A stretch of DNA of 64,000 bases from Aldehydirespirator sp965221605 (GTDB lineage: Bacteria > Actinomycetota > Acidimicrobiia > Acidimicrobiales > Aldehydirespiratoraceae), in NCBI GenBank assembly GCA_965221605.1, contig CBDCSK010000002.1, positions 124,001-188,000 of the forward strand, given 5' to 3'. Shown here piece after piece: positions 9,446-17,312 of the stretch. The translations under genes and the position numbers were made by a program. The notes beneath the pieces are model-generated. The model saw only the letters and a program-made list of their open reading frames with translations, did no database searches and was not told the origin of the DNA. How positions within the stretch are numbered: the first letter of the stretch is position 1; each line of letters opens with the position of its first letter.

Positions 9446-9537
9446 AGGCCGAGCGAACAGCGAGGCCGTGGCCCGAGCGGCCCGTGAGCGAAGCGAACAA
9501 GAGCGGGAATCTAGCTAACGAACATCCCCTCAGGCCG
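9442..9537. repeat. Intergenic GC-rich repeat-like sequence (AGAGGCCGAGCG and GAGCGAA motifs)
   Basis: After the flavoprotein stop there is a GC-rich segment with repeated GAGCGAA-type words. It begins with CTAGAGGCCGAGCG, which recurs exactly at 27246-27259 after another stop codon. The core AGAGGCCGAGCG is found inverted at 40903-40914. It could be a small dispersed intergenic repeat family. No function is claimed. Confidence 0.4.
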
Positions 9538-10254
9538 TCAGCCGGCGAAGGTGGCGAGCCACTGGTCGCGTCCGGGGATGCGGAACACGGGATTGCGCTC
9601 GCGGGTGATACCCATGGTGGCCGACGACTCCAGCGAGTAGCGGTGCCCGGGGTACAGCACGGCGTCGTCGGGCACCCGGGCCAGCCTGGTGGTGAGGCTC
9701 TCGTACATCTGGGCCGGGTCGGACCCGGGCAGGTCCATGCGGCCGCAGCCCTCCAGGAACAGCGTGTCACCGGCCACCAGGCGCCCGTCGACCAGGAAGC
9801 ACTGGCTGCCGGGGGTGTGGCCCGGGGTGGCGATGAGCTCGATGTCTATGGCTCCGACGGTCACCAGGTCGCCGGAGGCGTGGCTGACCAGGCAGTCATC
9901 GGACAGGCCGGTCACCTTCTTGACGAGGTCAGCCTCGTCGGCCTGCACGTGGATCGGTACCGACACCCGCTCCAGCAGGCGGCTGACGCCCTCGATGCTC
10001 ATGCCCATCATCTCGCCGCCCACGTGGTCGGGGTGGTAGTGGGTGGCCAGCACTCCGGTGCAGGTCATGCCGTCAGCCTCCAGGAGGTCGAGGAGGCCGT
10101 AGGTGTCGTAGGCCGGGTCGACCAGCATGGCCTGGCCGGTGTGACGGTCGCCGACGGCGTACACGAAGTTGACCATCTGCTGGGCCAGCCCGTCGCCGGC
10201 CGCGAAGTCGCGCCCCGACAGCAACTGGCGGAAATACAGCCGGTCGTCCACCAC
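9538..10254 (-). CDS. MBL-fold hydrolase, glyoxalase II / persulfide dioxygenase-like
   Basis: A 238-residue metallo-beta-lactamase-fold protein. The metal motif is THYHPDHVGG (HxHxDH). Further ligands are in ATPGHTPGSQCFLVDG and LVAGDTLFLEGCGRMDLPGSD, and in VLYPGHRYS. The GCGRMDLPGSD block is typical of the ETHE1/hydroxyacylglutathione hydrolase branch, so sulfur-compound or thioester hydrolysis chemistry is likely; the exact substrate is not readable. The GTG at 10254 is chosen because the MBL N-terminus VVDDRLYFRQLL begins there; the frame stays open far upstream only because it runs antisense to pheA. It is divergent from pheA with 63 bases between. Confidence 0.85.
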   Translation of the reverse strand: MVDDRLYFRQLLSGRDFAAGDGLAQQMVNFVYAVGDRHTGQAMLVDPAYDTYGLLDLLEADGMTCTGVLATHYHPDHVGGEMMGMSIEGVSRLLERVSVPIHVQADEADLVKKVTGLSDDCLVSHASGDLVTVGAIDIELIATPGHTPGSQCFLVDGRLVAGDTLFLEGCGRMDLPGSDPAQMYESLTTRLARVPDDAVLYPGHRYSLESSATMGITRERNPVFRIPGRDQWLATFAG

Positions 10255-10317
10255 CGTCAGGCTAACGGGGGCCGGTGGCGGCGCTGAACGGGCTGATCGG
10301 CCGTACCCTGCCTGCCC

Positions 10318-11262
10318 ATGGGGCAGCCTGAAGAGCCGCGCAAGCCGACCGTCGGGTACCTGGGGCCGGCGGGCACGTTCACCGAGCAGGCCATCTACTC
10401 CCAGCCCGACCTGGCCGCCATGAACCACCGGCCCATCAACTCGATCATCGACGTGCTGCAGGCAGTCGAGAGCGGCGAGGTCGACCTGGGTCTGGTCGCC
10501 ATCGAGAACATGATCGAGGGGTCGGTGACCGCCACCCTCGACGCTCTGGCCTTCGACACCGACCTGTTCATCCAGCGCGAGGTGATCATCGACGTCAACC
10601 TGAACCTGCTGGCCCGGCCGGGCGTGACCCCGGACTCGATAGAGCGGGTCCGCTCCTACCCGGTGGCCCACGCCCAGTGCCGCGGGTACCTGGCGGAGCA
10701 TCTTCCCGACGCGGTGTTCGAGGCGGCCAACTCGACCGCGGAGGCCGCCCGCAGCCTGGACGAGACCGATGATCACGCCACCGCGGCCATCGCGCCGCTG
10801 CGCTCGGCGGAGGTGTACGGCCTGGAGGTGCTGGCCGCCGACATCGCGGATCACGCCGAGAACCAGACCCGCTTCGTGCTGGTGGCCGCGGACGTGGTCG
10901 CCGCGCCCACGGGCCACGACAAGACGAGCATGGTCGTCTACCAGCGTTCCGACGCTCCCGGCTCGCTCATCGGGATCCTCGGTGAGTTCGCCGCCCGGGC
11001 CATCAACCTCACCAGCCTGCAGAGCCGTCCCACCAAGGCCAGCCTGGGTCAATACTGTTTTCTGCTCGACTGCGAGGGCCACATCGCCGACGAGGTGGTG
11101 GCCGACGCCCTGCGCAACCTCCGCATGAAGACGGCCAGCGTGAAGTTCCTCGGCTCCTACCCGTCGGCGTCGGTGGACCACCATGACCATCTGATGAACC
11201 AGGTCGAGGTGCGCAAGGCCGCGGTCTGGATCGACGACCTGCGGGGCCGCATCCTCGGCTGA
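10318..11262 (+). CDS. pheA: Prephenate dehydratase
   Basis: A 314-residue monofunctional prephenate dehydratase, converting prephenate to phenylpyruvate for phenylalanine synthesis. The catalytic domain (about residues 11-195) begins VGYLGPAGTFTEQA and contains the NQTRF motif (the family Thr-Arg-Phe) near 183. An ACT regulatory domain (about 203-285) follows, with LQSRPTK as the ESRP-like phenylalanine-binding motif. There is no chorismate mutase domain. The ATG at 10318 is close to the conserved start. It is divergent from the MBL hydrolase and followed by tRNA-Ser. Confidence 0.95.
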   Translation: MGQPEEPRKPTVGYLGPAGTFTEQAIYSQPDLAAMNHRPINSIIDVLQAVESGEVDLGLVAIENMIEGSVTATLDALAFDTDLFIQREVIIDVNLNLLARPGVTPDSIERVRSYPVAHAQCRGYLAEHLPDAVFEAANSTAEAARSLDETDDHATAAIAPLRSAEVYGLEVLAADIADHAENQTRFVLVAADVVAAPTGHDKTSMVVYQRSDAPGSLIGILGEFAARAINLTSLQSRPTKASLGQYCFLLDCEGHIADEVVADALRNLRMKTASVKFLGSYPSASVDHHDHLMNQVEVRKAAVWIDDLRGRILG

Positions 11263-11308
11263 TCCCGGCCTGCGTCCGCGTCGCTGACACCCGCGTATCC
11301 TTGGCTGC

Positions 11309-11395
11309 GGAGGGATGGCAGAGTGGACGATTGCGACGGTCTTGAAAACCGTTGGGCCTTCACGGGTCCCGGGGGTTCGAATCCCCCTCCCTCCG
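11309..11395 (+). tRNA. tRNA-Ser (anticodon TGA)
   Basis: The acceptor GGAGGGA pairs with TCCCTCC, with discriminator G. The anticodon stem ACGGT/ACCGT holds the loop CTTGAAA, so the anticodon is TGA. A class II variable arm (GGGCCTTCACGGGTCCC) and the T-arm GGGGGTTCGAATCCCCC are clear. It sits at the left edge of an accessory segment. Confidence 0.97.
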
Positions 11396-11597
11396 CTCCT
11401 ATTCGCTCATAATATTGACTTTGAACTGTTTTCTTGCTGAGACTATCGCCTGTATGTCATTATTTTTCATATTATGAACACTTCCAGTGCCAAGATGGAC
11501 TTGACACAAGATGGGACATGCTCACCTCGGTGTGGGACTTGACAGTCTGGAGAGCCATCCTCGGGAACCGATCCGGCGCTGGCAGCGTCTCAAGTGC
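11396..11597. other. AT-rich pocket downstream of tRNA-Ser(TGA)
   Basis: The first ~90 bases after the tRNA are strongly AT-rich compared with the rest of the window and include the perfect odd palindrome TTCATATTATGAA at 11466-11478. GGACTTGACA occurs twice further on. I see no convincing gene here. The composition break directly after a tRNA suggests the edge of acquired DNA. Confidence 0.45.
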
Positions 11598-12008
11598 ATG
11601 CGCAGACTCTCGGCACTGTTGGCTTGGACGATATTGGGTGTCGGTTGCGGCCCGGGTCAAGGTTCCAGCGATGTGCCGGTGGCCGGATCTGAGCCGGTGG
11701 CCGGATCTGAGCCGGTGGCCGAGTTCCCGGAGCTGGAGCTCTGTGACCGGGTCCCCACGGCTCGGACGGACTTCGACTCTGTTCCCGTCGACGACCCTGT
11801 CCGGTCGGCGGCCCAGCACAGGGCCCACGACACCGCCGCGGCCATGGGCATCGGCTTCGACGGCTCCGGATTCGACTGGGCCCGCGAACGCGTCGAGTTG
11901 CTCCGGCGGAACGCGACGAACGAGCAGATCGAGGAGTTGGCGCAGCGCCTCGATGATCCATCGGGAGTCTGCTACGACCTCAGCGTGTCGCCCGTAGCGT
12001 CCAGCTAA
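11598..12008 (+). CDS. Small putative secreted or lipoprotein, unknown function
   Basis: A 136-residue protein with an N-terminal hydrophobic signal (MRRLSALLAWTILGVGCG) that ends in a Cys and may be a weak lipobox, then a short tandem repeat VAGSEP/VAGSEP/VAEF encoded by an 18-base direct repeat. The rest has an acidic, helical look (RSAAQHRAHDTAAAMGIGF; NEQIEELAQRLDD). The ATG at 11598 is chosen because the signal peptide starts there; a longer start at 11511 would put 29 polar residues in front of it. I do not recognise a family. It lies in the accessory segment after tRNA-Ser. Confidence 0.5.
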   Translation: MRRLSALLAWTILGVGCGPGQGSSDVPVAGSEPVAGSEPVAEFPELELCDRVPTARTDFDSVPVDDPVRSAAQHRAHDTAAAMGIGFDGSGFDWARERVELLRRNATNEQIEELAQRLDDPSGVCYDLSVSPVASS

Positions 12009-12096
12009 CCGTTCGAGCCGCTGCCGAAGCGGGGGTGGCGTGATCAACTGCAACCATTTCCGTGGGGTAAGGGATTCGGGGAAGGTCCTGTGAGAG

Positions 12097-12558
12097 CTAT
12101 AGGGCGTAGATCTCGGGGTCGATGACGTCTCGGAGACTGGTGAGCGTGCTCACGAGCCATTCCTGGGCGTCCGGCCACCGGTCGGAGTCCTCGATGCTGA
12201 TCTCGCCGGGAAAGTCGGTGTAGACGCTGGCATACCGAACACCGTTGCCCGGATCCCAGCCAAGTTCGCCGCCGAAGCTCTCCTCTATGTCCCCTTGCCT
12301 CTCGTGAAGGTGCGCGAAGATGCTCTCGACGGTGCCCTCGTCCTTGCAATCGATGTAGGCCTGCGCGATCAGGCGGCCATGCCTCCTGAACGACGGGAGG
12401 TACTTCACGCATGGACTCGCTGACTCGAACCTCATATGGTTGCGCCCCGGGGCTTTGGTCCGGCTCCATTGGGGTTGCACCCTGTGGAGTTTGGGGAGCA
12501 GCCCGCTCCAGAACTGGTAGTAGAGCCCGGGCCGGCCACCGGCATGAGAGGTCGTCAT
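12097..12558 (-). CDS. DUF4268-like protein
   Basis: A 153-residue protein that begins with a Trp/Phe-rich YYQFWSGLLPKL segment, continues with HGRLIAQAYIDCKD, and ends DAQEWLVSTLTSLRDVIDPEIYAL. That arrangement resembles the DUF4268 domain, often found alone or fused to nuclease-like domains near restriction-modification genes. An AGAGGA ribosome-binding site precedes the ATG at 12558. The neighbouring methyltransferase/nuclease pair fits that context. Function is unknown; the family assignment is from memory of the motif pattern. Confidence 0.6.
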   Translation of the reverse strand: MTTSHAGGRPGLYYQFWSGLLPKLHRVQPQWSRTKAPGRNHMRFESASPCVKYLPSFRRHGRLIAQAYIDCKDEGTVESIFAHLHERQGDIEESFGGELGWDPGNGVRYASVYTDFPGEISIEDSDRWPDAQEWLVSTLTSLRDVIDPEIYAL

Positions 12559-12580
12559 ATCCGTTCCTCTCGGTCGCTGG

Positions 12581-12960
12581 CTAGCTTAGATCTTTTGGTA
12601 TCGCCGGTGTGTTGAGGTCGTCGTCCATGATGTACAAGAACCTGCCGATGACTCCCGTGAGCCTTTGTGCGGGCGGCTGAGCTGGGCCGAGGGTCCACAT
12701 CCGTGCGATGGCTCGCGATGCCCGCTGGAGTGTCTCGGTTTGCTCGCCGACAGCGCCGGGTACCACTGGCGCTGGAACGATGCCGGGTCAGAATCCATGA
12801 GTTGCTGCCATCTGGGGTCGGTGCGCCAGTACGCGCCTCGGAAGCCTCTCGCCCATTCGATCACCCACAGCCACGGACCCGACCCGAACACTACTAGACC
12901 AAGACTCCCGCTGTGCTGCCCTGGGCCGCCAATCCCCAAGACAAAGCGATCCCTCCACAA
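12581..12960 (-). pseudogene. Possible frameshifted small gene, unknown function
   Basis: Two overlapping minus-strand frames each look protein-like over half of this interval. The upstream frame (from 12960) reads VWVIEWARGFRGAYW..WQQLMDSDPASFQ..., and the downstream frame (ending 12581) reads LQRASRAIARMWTLG...GVIGRFLYIMDDDLN. Together they would make one ~125-residue protein with a single one-base frame change near 12740-12775. Either the gene is decayed or the base count is wrong. No family is recognised, and it could also be two spurious frames. Confidence 0.3.
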
Positions 12961-13163
12961 GCCCGCACGACTCCCGAATCGCGGCGATTCTCCGACCCAG
13001 TAGTGGGCTCAACGGCACACACCTAACCCCTACTCGTACCGTGCCCGCATGGCTGCTCATCACCGACCGCTACCCGCCATTCTCGCTGCGCCAGCCACCC
13101 ACCCCCACACCATGTCACAGCTCATCCGTATGGTCGAACATGTATTCGCACAGGAGGCTGCTG

Positions 13164-14624
13164 ATGCCCCGCAGTCATCATTCGACGCCCGCTGCAGCGA
13201 CTGGAAGAACCGTACAGCCGATTGTCCTGCCTGGGAGCGAGTCGTGGTCTACGGTGGCCGACATGGCCTCTGCTGCGCGGCCACGCACCAACGGTGCCAT
13301 GAACACGCTGTTGGCGCGAGACGCCCCCGCGCATGACTGGTACCGCTTCGTGCTGTCGTTTCCGCCTCATCTCGTGCGCGACTATGCCCAACGGTTCGGC
13401 CTCAACGGCGACAGCCGTGTTCTTGACCCGTTCTGCGGTACGGGCACGACTCTGGTCGAGGCAAAAAAGCTTGGCGTTCCGAGTTGTGGCCTCGAAGCGG
13501 TGCCGTTGTCCCGGCTCGCGGCCTCAACCAAGGTCAACTGGACTCCCGATCCAGACAGGCTGCTAGAGCACGCCGAACTCGTGGCCGAGAAGGCGTTCGC
13601 GATGCTGGCCGCGGATGGTATTTCCGATGAGCCGGCGTTCTCGGCCCCACGGGGAGTGCGGTTGCGGACGCTTCCTTCTGCTAGCGCGAAGCTGCTGTTG
13701 AAAGACTCCATCAGTGCCCTGCCGCTTCACAAGGTGCTGGTGTTGCGTGAGGCTCTCGACGGCGAATACGACGCGGCCTTTGCTGACCACGAGCGTCTCG
13801 CGCTGGCTCGGATCCTGCCGGTAGAAGTTGGCAATCTGCGTTTCGGGCCGGAGGTTGGCCTGGGAACGGTCAAGCGCGACGCTCCGGTGGTGTCTGTGTG
13901 GTTTGAGCGGGTGCAAGCGATGTGCGCCGACCTGCGTCAGCTTCAGCCGCGCGCCGCCACTTCGGCTGTCGCCTTTGACGCTGATGCCCGAACGGTCGGT
14001 GAACTACTAGAGCCCGACAGCGTTGATGCGGTCATTACTTCGCCTCCGTATCCGAACGAGAAGGATTACTCGCGCACCGTGCGCCTCGAATCGGTACTTC
14101 TTGGATATCTCAAGAGTCGCTCGGACCTTCAGGCAATGAAGAAGGGCCTGGTGCGGTCCAACACGCGCGGTGTCTACCGAGACGACGCAGACGACGCCTG
14201 GATTCGAGAAGACGCCGAGGTCGAGCGCATCGCCGCCGCTATCGAGGCCCGACGCATCGAACTCGGCAAGGATTCAGGATTCGAGCGCATGTACCACCGG
14301 GTCACGAAGCTGTACTTCGGGGGGATGGCACGTCATCTGGTCTCATTGAGTCGCGTGCTCAAGCCCGGCGCCCGCCTCGCGTACGTGGTCGGCGATCAAG
14401 CCTCGTATCTGAGGGTCATGATCCGCACCGGTCAGATCCTGGCAGAGATCGCAGAGCGCGCCGGATACGAGGTCGAGTCGATCGACCTGTTCCGCACCCG
14501 CCACGCCACAGCCACACGCGAGCAACTCCGCGAAGAAGTACTCGTGTTGAGATGGACGGGCGCAGTAGCCACCGGCACCCGCCGATGGAAGCCACCGCAG
14601 TCACCCGCCGCAGGACTGGCCTGA
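13164..14624 (+). CDS. DNA methyltransferase (N4/N6 amino-methyltransferase), probable R-M modification subunit
   Basis: A 486-residue DNA amino-methyltransferase. The SAM-binding motif I, RVLDPFCGTGTTLVEAKKLG, comes first (about residue 90) and the catalytic TSPPYPN motif IV is about 190 residues later, so the order is I then IV with a large middle insert that may carry target recognition. A C-terminal segment (SRVLKPGARLAYVVGDQ) completes the Rossmann domain. The ATG at 13164 is chosen because AGGAGG sits at 13152-13157 with 6-base spacing; earlier starts would add about 40 low-quality residues. The nuclease-like gene starts 1 base after its stop, so the two are translationally coupled. Confidence 0.88.
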   Translation: MPRSHHSTPAAATGRTVQPIVLPGSESWSTVADMASAARPRTNGAMNTLLARDAPAHDWYRFVLSFPPHLVRDYAQRFGLNGDSRVLDPFCGTGTTLVEAKKLGVPSCGLEAVPLSRLAASTKVNWTPDPDRLLEHAELVAEKAFAMLAADGISDEPAFSAPRGVRLRTLPSASAKLLLKDSISALPLHKVLVLREALDGEYDAAFADHERLALARILPVEVGNLRFGPEVGLGTVKRDAPVVSVWFERVQAMCADLRQLQPRAATSAVAFDADARTVGELLEPDSVDAVITSPPYPNEKDYSRTVRLESVLLGYLKSRSDLQAMKKGLVRSNTRGVYRDDADDAWIREDAEVERIAAAIEARRIELGKDSGFERMYHRVTKLYFGGMARHLVSLSRVLKPGARLAYVVGDQASYLRVMIRTGQILAEIAERAGYEVESIDLFRTRHATATREQLREEVLVLRWTGAVATGTRRWKPPQSPAAGLA

Positions 14625-14625
14625 C

Positions 14626-15459
14626 ATGCCCACCACGAGCCTGGCACAGCAGATCATCGAGAGACTATTCCGCTCGCTCCACAGCCCAGGCCTTCAGGAA
14701 GTGACCTTCACCAGAGACGACTTGGAATCCGCCGCGCAGCAGCTGGGAGCGTCGCGCCCAAAGAACCTCGGCGACATCGTGTACTCGCTGCGGTACCGGG
14801 TGCCACTCCCCGACTCCATCCAACAAACAGCGCCGCCGGACCGTGAATGGGCGATCTTTCCCGGTGGCAACGCCGTCTACACGCTGCGGACCGTGCCATT
14901 CAATCTCATCGAGCCACGGAAAGGACTCCGGACGATCCGCCTACCCGACGCAACACCTGGCGTCATCTCCAAGTACGCCCTAACCGACGAACAGGCCCTG
15001 TTGGCACGGGTCCGATACAACCGACTGCTCGATGTGTTCACCGGCCTCGCCTGCTACCCCCTACAAAGCCACCTGCGCACAACCATCACAATCCCCAACG
15101 CCATCGACGGCACACCAAGCAGCTCGCAGGTCGAAACTGACGATGTCTATGTCGGACTGGACGAGCACGGCGCCCACTACATCCTGCCAGTACAGGCCAA
15201 GGGCGGCTCGGACTCGCTGAGCGTCGTCCAGATCTGGCAGGACCTTCGAGTCGTCGAGCAGAAGTTCCCCGACCTGCTAGCTCGCCCAATCGCGGCTCAA
15301 TTCATGCAGCAAAGCGTCATCGCTCTCTTCGAGTTCCAAGAATCCAACAACCAGATCACCATCGCCCGCGAACACCACTACAGCCTCGTTCCACCAGAAG
15401 AACTCGAACCACACGAATTGGCGACCTACCGGACTGCTGCACAACACGCCACTCCATAA
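14626..15459 (+). CDS. Putative type II restriction endonuclease (PD-(D/E)XK-like)
   Basis: A 277-residue protein directly after the methyltransferase. A central VETDDVYVGLDEHGAHYILPVQAKGG looks like a PD-(D/E)XK nuclease core, with an acidic residue in the DDVY strand and Gln-Ala-Lys as the (D/E/Q)xK element. The N-terminus (AQQIIERLFRSL..LGDIVYSLRYRV) could be a DNA-binding helical domain. Partnership with a methyltransferase, the size and the QAK motif all support an R-M nuclease. I recognise no named enzyme, and the recognition sequence cannot be predicted. Confidence 0.65.
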   Translation: MPTTSLAQQIIERLFRSLHSPGLQEVTFTRDDLESAAQQLGASRPKNLGDIVYSLRYRVPLPDSIQQTAPPDREWAIFPGGNAVYTLRTVPFNLIEPRKGLRTIRLPDATPGVISKYALTDEQALLARVRYNRLLDVFTGLACYPLQSHLRTTITIPNAIDGTPSSSQVETDDVYVGLDEHGAHYILPVQAKGGSDSLSVVQIWQDLRVVEQKFPDLLARPIAAQFMQQSVIALFEFQESNNQITIAREHHYSLVPPEELEPHELATYRTAAQHATP

Positions 15460-15629
15460 CGCCGAACGCGATGCAAGACCTAGTCAGCACGTTGTACGGT
15501 GACCTCCATTAGTGGCCGGCGGCGGTCGATCATGTCAGAGCGCTGATAGGCGCTCCTCCCTCCGCGTTCAGCGGCCGGACGGGCTAACCGGGCCTAGCCT
15601 CGCCGGCAATCAGTCGTGAGGGAGACGTC

Positions 15630-16988
15630 ATGATCCGCATCCGCTTGCCGGCCACGCTGGCTGTCGTTGCGCTGATGGCCGCGGCCTGCGGTGGAGACGA
15701 CGGCAACGAGACGGCCGCACCCACCACCGCGCCAGCGGCGACGGCGGCACCGGCCACCACCGCAGCACCAACGACGGCACCGGCCACCACCGTCGCGCCA
15801 ACCACGACCGCCGCACCCACCACAACCGCCGCACCCACCACAACCGCCGCACCCACCACAACCGCCGCACCCACCACAACCGCCGCACCCACCACAACCG
15901 CCGCACCCACCACAACCGCCGCACCCACCACAACCGCCGCACCCACCACAACCGCCGCACCCACCACAACCGCCGCACCCACCACGACCGCGGCGCCGAC
16001 TACTACTGCGACGCCGGCCTCCGAATGGGAGATCGTGCCCGGCACCGAGGACTGCGTCTGCGCCGACGGCAGCGACTACGTCTTCTGGGTGCGGGAGGCC
16101 GACCCGACCAAGGTCGTCTTCTACCTGGAGGGCGGCGGGGCCTGCTTCAGCCTCGAGAGCTGCTCGTTCACCACCGGCAACTACGACCCGGACGTCGATC
16201 CCAACGACCCCAACGAGGATCCCAGCACGGCGGGCGGGATCTTCGACTTCGACAACCCGCTCAACCTGCTGCGGGACTATTCCTTCGTGGGCGTGCCCTA
16301 CTGCACCGGCGACGTGCACATCGGCAACGCCACTACCGACTACGGCGAGGGCGTGGTGGTGCACCACAACGGCTTCGTCAACGCCACGACGGCCCTGGCG
16401 GAGACGGCGGAGCGCTTCGGCGGGGCAACCGAGGTGCTGGTGGCCGGGACCAGCGCCGGCTCGGCGTCGGCCGCGCTTTACGGCGGGCTGGCCGCCGACG
16501 CATTCGGTGAGGCCAGCATCACGGTGCTCGCCGACGCGTCGGGCGCCTACCCCAGCGTGCCGGCCATCAACGCCCTCATCGGCGGGCTGTGGGGGACCAC
16601 CACGATCATCCCGGACTGGTCGGTCAACGAGGGGATGACCGCCGAGGAGTGGGGCCTGCCCGAGCTGTTCATCCAGGCCGGCCTGCACGCGCCCCGCATC
16701 CGCTTCGGTCGCTTCGACAACGCCTTCGACAGCACCCAGGAGTTCTTCGCCGCGCTGGCCGGCTTCGACGCCAGCCGCATCGACGAGCTGATGGCGCTCA
16801 ACGAGGCCACCATAGAGGCGGCCGGAGTCAACCAGGCCAGCTACACCGCGCCCGGGCAGGACCACGGGATCCTGTACTCCGACATGATGTACACCCTGGA
16901 GGTTGAGGGCGTGGCCTTCCTCGACTGGTTCACCCGGTTCGTGGGCGGCACCGACGTCGACGACGTGACCTGCGTGGACTGCTCATAG
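15630..16988 (+). CDS. Pectinacetylesterase-family lipoprotein with Thr/Ala/Pro repeat linker
   Basis: A 452-residue secreted lipoprotein. The signal peptide ends ALMAAACGG (lipobox AAC). Residues 30-128 are a low-complexity Ala/Pro/Thr linker containing TTTAAP repeats. The catalytic domain begins near 130: KVVFYLEGGGACFS is the oxyanion loop and VLVAGTSAGSASAAL carries the GxSxGS nucleophile of the pectinacetylesterase/Notum family. Asp and His partners are likely in the ILADASGAYPS region and GQDHGILY. It would act as a carboxylesterase at the cell surface; the substrate is unknown and need not be pectin. GAGGGAG precedes the ATG. Confidence 0.8.
   Translation: MIRIRLPATLAVVALMAAACGGDDGNETAAPTTAPAATAAPATTAAPTTAPATTVAPTTTAAPTTTAAPTTTAAPTTTAAPTTTAAPTTTAAPTTTAAPTTTAAPTTTAAPTTTAAPTTTAAPTTTATPASEWEIVPGTEDCVCADGSDYVFWVREADPTKVVFYLEGGGACFSLESCSFTTGNYDPDVDPNDPNEDPSTAGGIFDFDNPLNLLRDYSFVGVPYCTGDVHIGNATTDYGEGVVVHHNGFVNATTALAETAERFGGATEVLVAGTSAGSASAALYGGLAADAFGEASITVLADASGAYPSVPAINALIGGLWGTTTIIPDWSVNEGMTAEEWGLPELFIQAGLHAPRIRFGRFDNAFDSTQEFFAALAGFDASRIDELMALNEATIEAAGVNQASYTAPGQDHGILYSDMMYTLEVEGVAFLDWFTRFVGGTDVDDVTCVDCS
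15801..15998 (+). repeat. 18-bp minisatellite inside the pectinacetylesterase-like gene
   Basis: Nine exact tandem copies of accacaaccgccgcaccc run from 15819 to 15980, flanked on each side by one diverged copy. They encode the TTTAAP repeat of the linker. Near-perfect identity at DNA level, including synonymous positions, points to recent slippage-driven expansion, so the copy number is likely variable among strains. Confidence 0.95.
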
Positions 16989-17016
16989 CTCCCACGCCGG
17001 TACGCTCGGAGCCTCC

Positions 17017-17105
17017 GGAGACGTGGCCGAGTCCGGTTGAAGGCGCTTCCCTGCTAAGGAAGTAACGATGCAAGTCGTTCGTGGGTTCGAATCCCACCGT
17101 CTCCG
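17017..17105 (+). tRNA. tRNA-Ser (anticodon GCT)
   Basis: The acceptor GGAGACG pairs with CGTCTCC, with discriminator G. The anticodon stem CTTCC/GGAAG holds the loop CTGCTAA, giving anticodon GCT. A long variable arm and the T-arm GTGGGTTCGAATCCCAC are present. CCA is not encoded. Confidence 0.97.
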
Positions 17106-17312
17106 CCAGCCAGCGACCGTAGCCTCCGCATCTGCGGGCGATCCAGGGGTGCACATGCATGACTCCTCGAGAGGCAAGCTGGTCCTGGGCATCAGCGAGC
17201 GCTTCGTCACCTCCGGACCGCATACGCCTGAGGGGCTGGTGGCACTTGACGCCCGGGCCACACCCATCGGACCGTTCCGCGGTGAACCCGGCTGGTAGGG
17301 GCACCGGGCGTC
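17106..17312. other. Gap between tRNA-Ser(GCT) and the J-domain gene
   Basis: 207 bases. A 47-codon frame (17155-17298, starting MHDSSRGKLVLGISERF) is open but has no recognisable domain or strong ribosome-binding site. I would not annotate it as a gene. No hairpin-plus-T-tract terminator is evident. Confidence 0.3.

Noticed and set aside
9538..11190. A 550-codon version of the MBL hydrolase
   Set aside because: The extra N-terminal 312 codons run antisense through pheA and have no domain; the MBL fold starts at the GTG at 10254.
11472..12053. Minus-strand 193-codon frame opposite the small lipoprotein
   Set aside because: Its translation has no signal or domain, whereas the plus strand has a signal peptide and balanced composition.
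15801..15998. CRISPR array
   Set aside because: The 18-base units are directly adjacent with no spacers and lie in frame inside a coding sequence.
15594..16865. Long minus-strand frame rich in CGGCGGCGG-type Gly/Cys repeats
   Set aside because: Shadow of the minisatellite and esterase gene; the plus strand has a signal peptide, lipobox and esterase motifs.
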